NCBI GenBank assembly: GCA_934644965.1
Contig: CAKUDG010000001.1
Location: 186,001 to 250,000 of the forward strand
Length of the DNA stretch: 64,000 nucleotides
From: an uncultured Victivallales bacterium
GTDB taxonomy: Bacteria; Verrucomicrobiota; Lentisphaeria; Victivallales; UBA1829
Direction of reading: 5' to 3'
Shown here: positions 19,917 through 29,606 of the stretch, piece by piece
Numbering within the stretch: position 1 is the stretch's first letter
Layout: each line of letters starts with the position of its first letter
The notes under the pieces: generated by a model
What the model was told of the DNA's origin: nothing
Seen by the model: the letters and a program-made list of their open reading frames with translations, nothing else
Databases searched by the model: none
Translations under genes and position numbers: made by a program

Positions 19917-20753
19917 TCACCCGGCGGACTGGGTGTAGCAGTTGGCACATCCGGTATCCGGTTCCGTCTCATGCCCGAGGGAATCGGAAAGAGCCGGGAC
20001 CGCAATCAGACGTTCATAAAAAAGGTTCCTGCCTGTCGCGGTGTAGTTTTCAATGCCTCCGTCGGCATTGACAACGTTGAGGTATCCACTGCCGTCCATG
20101 TTGTTGCAGAACCCTGAGACGGGACCGATATCCGAAACTTCATTGGTCACAGGATTCACTCCATGACGGAATTCCACATGCTTGAACCCGTAAGTCGTTC
20201 CCAATCCCATACAGGACCCTTCGCTCATGAAAATCCCCGTCGGATTTTTCTCATAGTTTCCGGAATCCGAACCGAGATAATGGGCGTTGATTCCATAGGA
20301 GGAGCCGTATCCGTTGATGGCTACTGTCTTCAGCGGCATCAAATCATAATAGGAGGAAACCGTATCCGGAACAATGGGAATGGAAGGACACCACCAGTAT
20401 TTCACATAAGGCCCGGTGCCTCCGTATCCCGTATTGAGAGTCTGGGCGGCGGCCTGGGCGTAACCGAGCCCAACCAAATTGCCCCAGGTCAGATAACGGG
20501 TGTCGTCATCCGGCCCGAATCCGGGAACCCGGACGCCCCTCGTCGGCATGCTTCTGTTGTCAACGTAATAAATCGCAAACATATTGAAGACCTGGCGCAT
20601 GTTGGAAACACAGTTCGCAGCCTGGGCCTTGGCTCGTGCCGCCGCCAGAGCGGGCATCAGCATTCCCGCCAGGATGGCAATCATGGCAATCACCACGAGT
20701 AATTCAATCAGTGTGACCCCCCTGCACGCCTTCGGATGATAGCTGTTCCGCAT
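19917..20753 (-). CDS. Pseudopilin-like protein (prepilin N-terminal methylation type)
   Basis: 278 residues. A short basic leader ends in Gly, and the mature part begins 'VTLIELLVVIA' with the conserved Glu at +5, so it should be cut and methylated by prepilin peptidase. After the hydrophobic helix comes 'AARAKAQAANCVSNMRQ' and a beta-rich body ending in a 'VVNADGG' element, as in the large families of such proteins in Planctomycetes and Lentisphaerota. The role is unknown; members often occur outside type II secretion operons, and no secretion genes lie nearby. GGGAG precedes the ATG. Confidence 0.85.
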   Translation of the reverse strand: MRNSYHPKACRGVTLIELLVVIAMIAILAGMLMPALAAARAKAQAANCVSNMRQVFNMFAIYYVDNRSMPTRGVRVPGFGPDDDTRYLTWGNLVGLGYAQAAAQTLNTGYGGTGPYVKYWWCPSIPIVPDTVSSYYDLMPLKTVAINGYGSSYGINAHYLGSDSGNYEKNPTGIFMSEGSCMGLGTTYGFKHVEFRHGVNPVTNEVSDIGPVSGFCNNMDGSGYLNVVNADGGIENYTATGRNLFYERLIAVPALSDSLGHETEPDTGCANCYTQSAG

Positions 20754-21536
20754 GATTTCTCTCCCTTGCGTTTTTTCCCGGCCCCACGATCAAAGCATCC
20801 TCAAAACTGAGAGCCGTTTCTGCGAAAGAATCCGTATGAGATAATAAATATCCGGTCCGCATGAAGGGAAAACCTTCCTTCCCATCCCCACATCACCTAA
20901 TGCCGTTCTTCCCGCCTCTGAAAAATCGGAAAAGGATTCCGTGTACAAGGTCAATATATCAGAAAAAGGAAAAACTTTCAACAGAAAAAACTGGATTTCA
21001 TCAAAATAAAATACGAAAATAAAATAGGGAATCGGAATTGCGACACATCGTCTGCCGACCCTGAAAATGACCGAAAAAAATTTGATGCCCTGTATATGCG
21101 GCAGAACAATTACGCAGATGCCCGGAAACGGATTTCCTCATCAGAAAAACACCCTCCCCTTTCTCCCTTTCTCCATACTCCCTCTCCCCCTCACCTCCGG
21201 GATGCAGCCCCCCCATGGACGCTCGTTCCCGCTTCCGGTGATCTGGATCAAGCACAATAAGGCGCATCCTCTGAATTCAGGGACAAGAAAGATGTCGAGC
21301 ACATTTTTCATGCAAAACTTCCGGATGATTCTCCCCCTCTTCTGCCGCTTCTCTCCCGTTTCCCGCTCCCGGTCCAGACAATCAATCAGATGGGATAATG
21401 AAAAATGGAGTTTTGTAAAGACGCCCCCCCCCCTCCAGCCCGGCAGCAACAGCCAGGAAGAGGAGCCGTGAGAAAGGAGGAACAGAAAGGAAGAGAAAGG
21501 AAGAGAAAGGAAGAAAGAGAAGAGAACGCGACGGCG
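20754..21536. other. Long spacer without a recognised gene
   Basis: About 780 bases. The left part holds the pseudopilin leader and promoter. The rest is composed of pyrimidine-rich and purine-rich runs; an open frame at 21067-21471 has no codon bias like the neighbouring genes and no ribosome-binding site. The right end has three copies of GGAAGAGAAA-like purine repeats around 21490-21515. Confidence 0.5.
20953..20981 (-). promoter_or_regulatory. Sigma70-type promoter upstream of the pseudopilin gene
   Basis: On the minus strand TTGAAA (20981-20976), a 17-base spacer and TATATT (20958-20953). The predicted 5' leader is about 195 bases long. Confidence 0.5.
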
Positions 21537-21971
21537 TCAAAAACTTCTGAACGCCTTCAGAAGCGCCTCTTTTTCTTTGTTTTCCTCATAATCGACCATG
21601 ATGAAAGAACCGCGGGCGACGGCCGACAACTTGACTCCGGCAATATAGATGAAACCGTTCTTCTCCACATACTGCAACTTCTTGAGCTGCTTGCGCACCT
21701 TGGTCTTGTCATACTTGTAAAAAGCGACCTGGCGCCCGGCGAGCATGACGGAAAATCCGCCATCCGCATGTACCGGCCCCGGTTCCATCGGACAGAAATA
21801 CGTGCAGTTCGTTTCCTTCGCCATATGGCGGTAAAGCTCATCCAGAGTCCGGTCATTGTTCTCCACGGAAAAACAGGCGGAAAACATTCCCAGGCAGAAG
21901 AGCAGCAGACAAACCCGCAGCAAAACGGTAAAACGAACCCGGAACACCGGATACAAAAACAACTTCTTCAT
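21537..21971 (-). CDS. Small secreted or lipid-anchored protein, unknown
   Basis: 144 residues with a clear signal peptide: basic start, a hydrophobic segment 'LLRVCLLLFCLGMF' and a possible lipobox ending 'FSAC', which has Phe instead of Leu/Val at -3. The remaining 110 residues are mixed alpha/beta with two more cysteines ('CTYFCP'). No family is recognised. It stands alone, with purine-rich spacer DNA on its 3' side. Confidence 0.65.
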   Translation of the reverse strand: MKKLFLYPVFRVRFTVLLRVCLLLFCLGMFSACFSVENNDRTLDELYRHMAKETNCTYFCPMEPGPVHADGGFSVMLAGRQVAFYKYDKTKVRKQLKKLQYVEKNGFIYIAGVKLSAVARGSFIMVDYEENKEKEALLKAFRSF

Positions 21972-22196
21972 CGTTCACCCTGTGTTTTGACGTTCTCTCA
22001 CAAAAGGGGATCAGGATTTTTTCACCGCCTCAGGCAGGGAAACACCTGTAATTTAAGCGCGCATCTTCCATTTTCAAGTTGCAGAATCACATTCCTGGGA
22101 ATATCTTAAAAGGAATCCCTAAGGAATATTCTCCAAGGCCTGAGGAATCTTCGGAAGACGAGCATCCAAGCGCCCGACTGAATTTTGAGGCATGAT

Positions 22197-23387
22197 ATGA
22201 ACAGAATCAAAACAGCGCCGGAATTCGATCCGGCTTTTCCCGTCCGCTACCGCTACCGGACCGTTTTTACAGAACATCTGTTCCGGCAGAGCAATCCGCT
22301 GTTCCGGGATCTTCTTGCAGGAGAAGCCCATGAAGCGGAAGTCAAAGTATTCATCCTGATCGAGGAATCTGTTCTGCATCATTTCCCCGAGCTCGGCGGA
22401 GAAATCAGAACCTACTGCAGCACTCTGCCGGGAAATATTACCGCCGCGGCGCCTCTCCCGCTTTCTGTCCGGGGAACGGAGGAATGCAAAACACTGGAAA
22501 CGGCAGAGAAATTATGCGATTGCTTTCTGAAAGCGGGACTCTGCCGCCAGTCCTTTCTCGTCATCATCGGCGGGGGAGCGCTGCTGGACGCGGCAGGATT
22601 CGCCGCTTCCATCTTTCACCGGGGTGTCCGCCAGATCCGGGTTCCCACCACGGCACTGTCTCAATGCGACTCCGGGGTGGGAGTCAAGAATGCGGTCAAT
22701 GCCTTCGGGAAGAAGAATCTTCTGGGCGTCTTCGCTCCGCCTTCGGCCGTGCTTTGCGACAGCGCGTTCCTTCACACGCTTCCGCGGGCCGCATTTTCCT
22801 CGGCCGCGGCGGAAGCCGTCAAAGTCGCCACGATCAAAGATGCGGAATTCTTCCATTTTCTGGAAGACAACGCTCAGGAAATCATGGAAAGAAAATCCGC
22901 CTCCCCCGCGACGCTCGAAATGATCCGCCGTTCAGCCGGGATCCATATCCGGCACATCGCCACTTCCGGCGATCCCTTTGAATACGGCAGCGCCAGGCCT
23001 CTGGATTTCGGGCACTGGGCCGCTCACAAAATCGAAATGCTTTCCGGAGGACGAATCGGGCACGGCGAAGCGGTGGGGATGGGCCTCCTCATCGACACGC
23101 TGTATGCGCAGATGAAGGGAATCGCCCCGGCTTCGGTCTTTGAAAGTCTGCGGAAACTGCTGGAGGCGTTTCATCTCCCGTTCCACACGGAGGTGCTCGA
23201 AATGCGGTCTTCTTCCGGCGGACGCGCCGTCCTGGAGGGAATCGAGGAATTCCGCGAACATCTCGGAGGACTCCTCCACATCACGCTCCCGACCGCGCTC
23301 GGATCCAAAACGGAAGTCCATGAACTCGATCCCCTTCTTCTGGAAAAAGCCATCGCCGAACTCATCCGCCTGAAATCACAGAAGTGA
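22197..23387 (+). CDS. eboD: EboD-like 3-dehydroquinate synthase family protein
   Basis: 396 residues. The nucleotide-binding 'IGGGALLDAAGF' and 'RVPTTALSQCDSGVGVKNAVN' blocks and the metal ligands in 'AEAVKVA', 'LDFGHWAAHKIE' and 'RIGHGEAVGMG' mark the DHQ synthase-like fold. The N-terminal 'YRYRTVFTEHLFRQSN' and the adjacent EboE gene assign it to the EboD branch rather than AroB. ATG 22197 has GAGG 6 bases upstream. EboD is part of the Ebo cluster used to move metabolite precursors to the periplasm in cyanobacteria; its exact reaction is unknown. EboE starts 7 bases later. Confidence 0.8.
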   Translation: MNRIKTAPEFDPAFPVRYRYRTVFTEHLFRQSNPLFRDLLAGEAHEAEVKVFILIEESVLHHFPELGGEIRTYCSTLPGNITAAAPLPLSVRGTEECKTLETAEKLCDCFLKAGLCRQSFLVIIGGGALLDAAGFAASIFHRGVRQIRVPTTALSQCDSGVGVKNAVNAFGKKNLLGVFAPPSAVLCDSAFLHTLPRAAFSSAAAEAVKVATIKDAEFFHFLEDNAQEIMERKSASPATLEMIRRSAGIHIRHIATSGDPFEYGSARPLDFGHWAAHKIEMLSGGRIGHGEAVGMGLLIDTLYAQMKGIAPASVFESLRKLLEAFHLPFHTEVLEMRSSSGGRAVLEGIEEFREHLGGLLHITLPTALGSKTEVHELDPLLLEKAIAELIRLKSQK

Positions 23388-23394
23388 CCCGATC

Positions 23395-24558
23395 ATGTAC
23401 AGACCCCCCTTTCATTTCTGCCACTGCATGAACATCTTCCCCGGAACTGCCCTGGAGGATAAAATCGCCGCCTTCACTCATTCCCTTCCGAAAATCCGCG
23501 CACTCATCCCGGGAGCGGAAGAGAAGCCCTTTGCGGCGGGACTCTGGCTCGGGGCCGATGCCGTTTCCCGGCTGATCAGAACACGCAGGGAAAAGGACTT
23601 CGCGGATTTCGCGCGGGCTCTCGGATTCTACGCATTCACGGCAAATGCCTTTCCTTATGGGAAATTTCACGGGACGAAGGTCAAAACCAGCGTCTACAGT
23701 CCGGACTGGTCCGACGGCGCCAGGCTCGAATACACTCTTGCAGTTGCCCGTGTACTGGCGCATTTTCTCCCGGACGAATCCGTCGAAGGCTCCGTCAGCA
23801 CCCTTCCCGGCGCATACAAGACCTTCCCGCGGGAAAAGCTTCCCCTCCTTGCGGACAACATTCTCAAGGCGGCGGAAGCGCTGAAAAAACTCCGCAGGGA
23901 AAGCGGCCGGACCATCCGCCTGGCATTTGAAATGGAACCGGACTGTCTCTGGGAATCCCCTCAGGAATTCGCCTTCTTCTACGATCGCTTCCTCCGCGGA
24001 AGCGATGCGGCGGAATTCATCGGAGTCTGTTACGACACCTGCCATCAGGAGCTTCTCGGCGGGACGCCCGGCGCCGGACTGGATTTTCTGTCCACAAACG
24101 GAATTCCTGTCCCGAAGATCCAGATCAGCGCCGCGCTGCGGAGCACGGACGAATCCGGAAGAAAATCCCTCGGAACCCATTTTCAGGATCCGGTGTATCT
24201 GCATCAGACGCGCATCGTCGATTCCGGCGGCATCCTGCGGAAATGGGACGATCTCCCCGATGCGCTCGACTCGGACAGTCTCCACGATCCATGGACGGTT
24301 CATTTCCACATTCCCGTCTTTCTCGAGGAACTCCCCGGCGGCCTCCGGAGCGCCAATGCCGAGCTTCTGGCCGTCATCGAACACCTCCGGCACACCCCCT
24401 CACTCTGCGGCGCACTTGAAATCGAAACCTATTCCTACAGCGTTCTGCCCGAATTCGCCAGAAGCCGTTCCGTGGAGGATTCCATGGCACGCGAAATGCG
24501 CTGGCTCCTGGAAAAACTCGAACACGGGACGACCTCCGAACGGGAAAACATGCTTTGA
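23395..24558 (+). CDS. eboE: EboE-like metabolite traffic protein (TIM-barrel)
   Basis: 387 residues. The opening 'FHFCHCMNIFPG' matches the 'YCTNIHPGE' start of EboE, followed by 'TANAFPYGKFHG', 'VYSPDWSD', 'GSVSTLPGAYK', 'CYDTCHQ', 'KIQISAAL', 'HFHIPVF' and 'EIETYSYSVLP', the family's conserved blocks in order. It resembles xylose-isomerase-like TIM barrels, so a sugar-phosphate isomerase or epimerase activity on a metal site is likely. EboD and EboE are together here, but EboA, B, C and F are not in the window. Confidence 0.85.
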   Translation: MYRPPFHFCHCMNIFPGTALEDKIAAFTHSLPKIRALIPGAEEKPFAAGLWLGADAVSRLIRTRREKDFADFARALGFYAFTANAFPYGKFHGTKVKTSVYSPDWSDGARLEYTLAVARVLAHFLPDESVEGSVSTLPGAYKTFPREKLPLLADNILKAAEALKKLRRESGRTIRLAFEMEPDCLWESPQEFAFFYDRFLRGSDAAEFIGVCYDTCHQELLGGTPGAGLDFLSTNGIPVPKIQISAALRSTDESGRKSLGTHFQDPVYLHQTRIVDSGGILRKWDDLPDALDSDSLHDPWTVHFHIPVFLEELPGGLRSANAELLAVIEHLRHTPSLCGALEIETYSYSVLPEFARSRSVEDSMAREMRWLLEKLEHGTTSERENML

Positions 24559-24580
24559 AAAAGGGACGGATCTGCCTGAA

Positions 24581-25096
24581 ATGAACCGATCAGCTTTCTA
24601 TCACATTGTCCTTGTCGCGCCGGAAATTCCCCAGAATACGGGCAACATCGGGCGGATCGCCTGCTGCACGGAATGCAGGCTCCATCTGGTAAAGCCGCTC
24701 GGGTTCTCCCTGGAAGACAAATACCTGAAGCGCGCCGGCATGGACTACTGGAAACATGTGGATGCCGTCATTCACGAGTCCTGGAGCGATTTCCTGAAAT
24801 CCGCAGGAGACGCGCCGATGTATTTCTATTCCACCCGGGCGAAACGCTGTTTCTGGGACTGCCCGATGGAGCCGGGCGCATACCTGATCTTCGGGAGTGA
24901 AAGCCGCGGACTTCCGGAAGAGATCCACGCCTCTTATCCGGAGAGCTTCTATACCATTCCGATGCCGGGGAACTTTCACAGAAGTCTGAATCTTGCGAAC
25001 TCCGTTGCCGTGGCGGTCTATGAAGGCCTGCGCCGGAAGAATTGCCTCTGCGGAAGAATGAATGCCGGCGGAGAAGGAGAACGGACGGAGCCATGA
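24581..25096 (+). CDS. trmL: tRNA (cytidine/uridine-2'-O)-methyltransferase TrmL
   Basis: 171 residues. SPOUT-class motifs: 'PEIPQNTGNIGRIACC' at the N-terminus, 'LIFGSESRGLPEEI' and 'IPMPGNFHRSLNLANSVAVAVYEGLR' forming the SAM-binding knot. It methylates the ribose of wobble base 34 in tRNA-Leu. The start is ATG 24581; the frame is open further upstream but only as a shadow of eboE. Its stop overlaps the next start as ATGA. It lies 22 bases after eboE. Confidence 0.92.
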   Translation: MNRSAFYHIVLVAPEIPQNTGNIGRIACCTECRLHLVKPLGFSLEDKYLKRAGMDYWKHVDAVIHESWSDFLKSAGDAPMYFYSTRAKRCFWDCPMEPGAYLIFGSESRGLPEEIHASYPESFYTIPMPGNFHRSLNLANSVAVAVYEGLRRKNCLCGRMNAGGEGERTEP

Positions 25097-26163
25097 ATCT
25101 TCCCGCTTTTCTCAAAAAGAACGTCCGTTTTCTTGTCTTCCTGCTGAAGATCGGCATCATGGTGCTGATTTTCTACTGGGTGCTGAAAGATTCCGGCAGT
25201 TTTGCCTCTCATCTGCTGCATGCGGATCCGTGCTGGCTGATTCCGGCCTTCGTCTGCCTGGCGCTTCAGGCGCTGCTGAGCTTTCTCCGATGGGGGATGC
25301 TTCTCCGGGGGCTGGGGGTGAAACTCTCCTTCCGGGATTTGACTTCTCTCGGGATGCTGGGGATGTTTTTTTCCCTGGTGATTCCCGGCGGCGCGGTGGG
25401 AGGGGATCTCATCAAGGCGGGAATTCTGGCCGGTCGCTCACCGGAGGGAAAAAAGTTTCATGGAGTCTTTTCGATCATTACGGACAGAATCATCGGAATG
25501 ATGGCGCTTTTTTCCTTCACGCTGGTCTTTTCGCTGCTCTTTCTGGAACGGATCCGGGCGCTGAGGGGCGATCTGCGCTATCTGGTCTTCTTTCTGATGA
25601 TCCTCTCGGCAGGCGGACTCTGTGCGGGCGCGGGCATGTGGATGCATGAGATTCTGTTCCGCCCGCGTTTCATGCGCCGTCTGCTGGAATGGGGGGACGC
25701 CATCGGGAAAAACGTGTTTTCCAACACGATTGAGGCACTGCAGCTCTACCGGGAAAACTGGGGGGTTCCGCTCCGGGCATTCGCGCTGAGCTTTTTCCTC
25801 ATGGTGCCGCTCCTGATTCTGGCGCTTTTCTTTTCGGTAAAGGCAACGGAAGGGGCAACGACGGTTTCTTCTTCCCCCTCCTCTTCCGCCGCTGCTTCAG
25901 AAGTCCCCGGAGCGGAATTCTCCGACTGCGTTCTGGCATCCACGCTGAGCAACACGGCTTCCGCCATCCCTCTGACGCCCGGGGGACTCGGCACCCGCGA
26001 CTACGTCTCCAAGGAAATGCTTCTGAGCGGCGGCGCAAGCGAACCCAATGCCACGGCGGCCACTCTTCTTTTCAGCGCGATCAGCATCCTGATCTCCCTT
26101 TCCGGCGCATTTTTCTTCCTTTCCGGAACAGGACTTCGCAAAACTTGCAGAAAAAGGACTTGA
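25093..26163 (+). CDS. Flippase-like membrane protein (AglD/MprF N-domain family)
   Basis: 356 residues with about seven to eight hydrophobic segments. The family pattern appears as 'FLRWGMLLRGLGVKLSF', 'GMFFSLVIPGGAVGGDLIKA' and, near the end, 'PGGLGTRDYVSKEMLL', the hallmarks of the lysylphosphatidylglycerol-synthase membrane domain family (UPF0104). Members are thought to flip lipids or polyprenyl carriers. Start ATG 25093 overlaps the trmL stop (ATGA), implying coupled translation. A Ser/Glu/Thr-rich loop (about residues 262-285) interrupts the membrane region. Confidence 0.82.
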   Translation: MNLPAFLKKNVRFLVFLLKIGIMVLIFYWVLKDSGSFASHLLHADPCWLIPAFVCLALQALLSFLRWGMLLRGLGVKLSFRDLTSLGMLGMFFSLVIPGGAVGGDLIKAGILAGRSPEGKKFHGVFSIITDRIIGMMALFSFTLVFSLLFLERIRALRGDLRYLVFFLMILSAGGLCAGAGMWMHEILFRPRFMRRLLEWGDAIGKNVFSNTIEALQLYRENWGVPLRAFALSFFLMVPLLILALFFSVKATEGATTVSSSPSSSAAASEVPGAEFSDCVLASTLSNTASAIPLTPGGLGTRDYVSKEMLLSGGASEPNATAATLLFSAISILISLSGAFFFLSGTGLRKTCRKRT

Positions 26164-26497
26164 TTTTCAGAAGAAGATCATTATTAGTAACCGGATTGAA
26201 TCTCAGAAGGAAGAAGACGGAAGAAAAGAAAACGCCCCCGGGAAGAAGATCATGCCGGACAGTCAGCATTGACATTGCCGGAACATGGGGTCACTGTATA
26301 GCGGAGAGACTCTGCGCCGAGTTCCCAGGAGCGGCAGAGAGGAATGACTGATTCCGCACTCCGTCGGAAGTCATGAGAAAGAATGCTTCGGATTTTCCCG
26401 CTTCCCCGTGCCGGAAGAAAGCAGCGGGGAGAGACACAAGGGGGAGGAAAACGAGAAGGCATTCAGGAAGCTTGAAGCAAGGGAGAAAAGAACAATC
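26164..26497. other. Spacer before the PP2C gene
   Basis: No gene recognised. It is A/G-rich; a frame continuous with the phosphatase gene extends to 26408, without a convincing start signal. Confidence 0.4.
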
Positions 26498-27373
26498 GTG
26501 GCCAATCCCATCAGGACACAGAAGATCGATATGGATACCTTCTCCGCAGGGGAGGATTCTTCCGGTTCCGCCTTCATGGACGATTCCCGCCGGAAATATT
26601 TCCGGAACGGAAGCACCCATTCGGCCGCCCTGCCGCACAAAATCGCTGCGGACTCGCACTCCGGATTCATACGTTCTTCCAATGAGGACAGTTATGCCTA
26701 CTATGTCAATCAGGAGAACGGACAGACCCTTATGGCGGTAGCGGACGGAATCGGCGGCCATGAAAACGGGGACATTGCCAGTTATCTCACGATGAAAATG
26801 CTGATCTCCTCCTGGCGGGAATTTCAGTGCCGCGGGGAACTGGAGTCGGAAGCGGTCCGGGAATTTCTCCGCAACGAGCTTGAGGAGATCAACTCTGCCA
26901 TCTATCAGATCAATGCCGAATACAATGTGGCGTATCCGATGGGAACGACCGTCGCGGCGGCGGCAGTTCTTCAGGACAGTATTGTCACAGCCCATGCCGG
27001 GGACAGCCGTGTGTACAGGCTCCGGGAAAAGAAGCTGAAACGTCTGACGGAAGACCACAGTTTTGTGGCTGAACTCATCCGAAGCGGCGCCATCACCGAA
27101 GAAGACGCTCTGACTCATCCTTATGCCCACGTCATTTCAAAGTCCATCGGGCCCGTGCCGGCGCTGGAACCGGAAATCAATGTGTACGATTATCAGACCG
27201 GAGACAAGGTCCTGGTCTGCACGGACGGGCTCATGCTGCATCTTTCTGACGATGAAATCCGCAGCATTCTCATCACCGCGTCCAATCCGGCCGCGGCCAC
27301 CAAGAAAATGCTGAACACGACTCTCCGCAAAGGCGGCGGCGACAATGTCACAATCGTCTGTCTCTCCGACTGA
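26498..27373 (+). CDS. PP2C-type serine/threonine phosphatase
   Basis: 291 residues from GTG 26498 (AGGGAG upstream, rather far); a GTG at 26408 and an ATG at 26531 are alternatives. The PPM fold motifs are present: 'SGFIRSSNEDSY', 'MAVADGIGGHENGD', 'GTTVAAAAVL', 'AHAGDSRVYRL', 'LTEDHS', 'DKVLVCTDGLMLHLSDDEI' and 'GGGDNVTIVCL'. The aspartates bind two metal ions. Such enzymes oppose Hanks-type kinases. No kinase is adjacent. The 3' end overlaps the next start by 29 bases. Confidence 0.92.
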   Translation: MANPIRTQKIDMDTFSAGEDSSGSAFMDDSRRKYFRNGSTHSAALPHKIAADSHSGFIRSSNEDSYAYYVNQENGQTLMAVADGIGGHENGDIASYLTMKMLISSWREFQCRGELESEAVREFLRNELEEINSAIYQINAEYNVAYPMGTTVAAAAVLQDSIVTAHAGDSRVYRLREKKLKRLTEDHSFVAELIRSGAITEEDALTHPYAHVISKSIGPVPALEPEINVYDYQTGDKVLVCTDGLMLHLSDDEIRSILITASNPAAATKKMLNTTLRKGGGDNVTIVCLSD

Positions 27374-29552
27374 TTCAAGTTCCATCTCCCCCTCCGGGCG
27401 GAAGGATGCGGATCATCCCCCCGCTTCCGGAATTGTTTTCTCCCCTGTTTCAGGTGCTGATGGAGGAGGAGGAGGGTTCCGGAATCTGCTGCTTCCGGTT
27501 GCGGCGTTATCCGCGGGGATCCTGTTCCGGATTTTCTTTCTGCTCGACTTTGCCGCTCTGCCGCTGATGGATCACGTTATCGGTCCGGATGTATCCGAAT
27601 ACAATGCGCGGGCCCTGGCCATTCTGAACGGACAGCTCTTCTCTCCGGAAACGGGAATCCATGCTCCGCTTTACCCCTGTTTTCTGGCAGTGCTTCTGAA
27701 AATGACGAATATGGATTATTTTTATGTCCGTCTTCTTCAGAGCGTGTTCACGCTGCTCTTCTCGGCTCTTCCGCTCTACTGGATTCTCAGGGACAACTTC
27801 AGGGGAGAGGACGCCTACGGGGATTTCAGGAAACACACAGCCATTGTCTTTCTGTTTCTCTTCTGCCTGTACCCGCCCTTTGTTGCCGTTCAGGGGGAAC
27901 TGCTCTGTGAGAATCTGCTTCTGGTGCTGCTTTCGCTCTGCATGTTTTTCACGCACCGTTTTTTCTTTTCGTATTACGAGGACTACACCGTGCACCGGAG
28001 GAACGCCTTTTTCCTCTGCGCGGCGGGACTGACGGCTTCGCTGGCACTGCTGACACATCCCGGATGCGTTCTGTTTGTTCTGCTTCTGGCGTTCTGGATT
28101 TTCTGGAATCTGGAACTGCCGGATCCGGCAAACCGGGCTCAGAGGAAACGGACGCTCTGCGTTTTTCTGATCTTTCTTTCGCTGACGGCATTCCTGCCTC
28201 TTGCGTATTCTGCGGAAAATTTCCGGAGAAACGGAGAACTTGTCTTCATCCAGGGGAACGGGGGATTCAATTTCTGGCTCGGCAACGGAAAGGGAGCCGA
28301 CGGCAGCTGCCGTCTTTCCCCCGGTCCGGAATGGGAGAAGATCCACAGCGACGCCGAAGACCTCTCCCTGAAAACCGGCAGAAGCACGGACCGCATCTTT
28401 CTGGAGCGGGCTTTCCGCGAAATCGGCGAACATCCGTTCCAATGGGCCGGGCTTCTTTTCAGAAAGGCCTTCCTGACTCTGAGCTACGAGGAACTCACAA
28501 GCTGGTCTGACATTTCACCGCTGAAGGCGACGTTCATCCACCGTTCTCTCTATCCTTTTTTCGCCTTTGCCGCCCTTCCCGGACTCCTGGCGCTGGCAGG
28601 AGGGATTTTTTCATGGCGTTTCCGTGAAAACTTCGCATTGTTTCTGCTGCTTTTCCTGGCCACCTGGCTTCTGTGCACGCTCACGGTGACCAGCGGGAGG
28701 TACCGGATCCCGCTTGTGGCGTCGATGCTGGCCTTTGCAGCGTATTTTCTCTGCATGATTCCCTGGATCTGCGAAAAAGGGAGACGCCTGGGATTCTATC
28801 TCTTTTTTCTTCCGTTTGCGCTGCTTGCGGTTTTCGGATGCAGAGTGCCGGACAACAGGAAACGCCAGGAGGCCCATCTGCAGCATATCCTCGGGGAAGC
28901 CTGGCTGGAGGCGGGGAATCCGGCAAAGGCGCAGGAATGCCTCCTTCTCTCCCTGCCGGAATACGGGAACTGGGAGCGCATCCCGAACCTGTTGGGACGC
29001 ATCCGCTACGATCTGGGCGATGTCGCCGGAGCCCTCCGGATCTATGAGCAGACCATGGAAAAATTCCCCGATTCCTGCTACGCCTATATGAATTACGCCT
29101 CCATCCTCGCCGACGGCAGCCGTTTCCAGGAAGCCAGAAAATACTATGACAAGGCCCTGGCGCTCCGCAGGGAAAATCCCCCCGCCGTTCTGCTCTACAA
29201 TCTGGGAGAACTCGAACACCGCCAGGGCCGCCGCGACGCCGCGGCGGACTTTTACCGCGCCGCCCTGAACAAGGAACCGGCCAACCGGAAAGCTCTGAAC
29301 AATTACGGATCCATCCTCATGGAAACCGGCCGTCTGAAAGAGGCGGAGGACTGTTTTCGAAAAGCCATTGCCATCGAACCCGGCAATCCGCGTCTCCGTC
29401 TGAATCTGGCGCTGGTGCTTCATCTGCAGGGGAGGAACCGTGAATCGCGGGACGTGACGGAAGCTGTACTGAGACAGAACCCGGATCTCCCGCAGGCAGA
29501 GGACATGATGAGACTCCTGGACCGGGAACCGGGCGGCAGTCCTCCACACTGA
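27345..29552 (+). CDS. GT39-like membrane glycosyltransferase with C-terminal TPR repeats
   Basis: 735 residues. A Ser/Pro/Gly-rich cytosolic start (1-45) precedes about 10 hydrophobic segments (about 46-510); the first loop has 'GPDVSEYNARALAIL', the acidic motif of the GT39/PMT_2 fold (GT-C). From about 515 the protein has TPR repeats ('NLGELEHRQGRRDAAADFYRAAL', 'NNYGSILMETGRLKEAEDCF'-type units). It likely transfers a sugar from a polyprenyl carrier; the acceptor is unknown. The N-terminus overlaps the PP2C gene. Confidence 0.8.
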   Translation: MSQSSVSPTDSSSISPSGRKDADHPPASGIVFSPVSGADGGGGGFRNLLLPVAALSAGILFRIFFLLDFAALPLMDHVIGPDVSEYNARALAILNGQLFSPETGIHAPLYPCFLAVLLKMTNMDYFYVRLLQSVFTLLFSALPLYWILRDNFRGEDAYGDFRKHTAIVFLFLFCLYPPFVAVQGELLCENLLLVLLSLCMFFTHRFFFSYYEDYTVHRRNAFFLCAAGLTASLALLTHPGCVLFVLLLAFWIFWNLELPDPANRAQRKRTLCVFLIFLSLTAFLPLAYSAENFRRNGELVFIQGNGGFNFWLGNGKGADGSCRLSPGPEWEKIHSDAEDLSLKTGRSTDRIFLERAFREIGEHPFQWAGLLFRKAFLTLSYEELTSWSDISPLKATFIHRSLYPFFAFAALPGLLALAGGIFSWRFRENFALFLLLFLATWLLCTLTVTSGRYRIPLVASMLAFAAYFLCMIPWICEKGRRLGFYLFFLPFALLAVFGCRVPDNRKRQEAHLQHILGEAWLEAGNPAKAQECLLLSLPEYGNWERIPNLLGRIRYDLGDVAGALRIYEQTMEKFPDSCYAYMNYASILADGSRFQEARKYYDKALALRRENPPAVLLYNLGELEHRQGRRDAAADFYRAALNKEPANRKALNNYGSILMETGRLKEAEDCFRKAIAIEPGNPRLRLNLALVLHLQGRNRESRDVTEAVLRQNPDLPQAEDMMRLLDREPGGSPPH

Positions 29553-29606
29553 CAGAAAATTTCTTCTGCATCCTATGGAGTCTGATTTTTTCTTTCCCGG
29601 CTCACC

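Noticed and set aside
21067..21471. 134-residue frame in the pseudopilin spacer
   Set aside because: Pyrimidine-rich DNA gives an open frame by chance; no ribosome site and no family resemblance.
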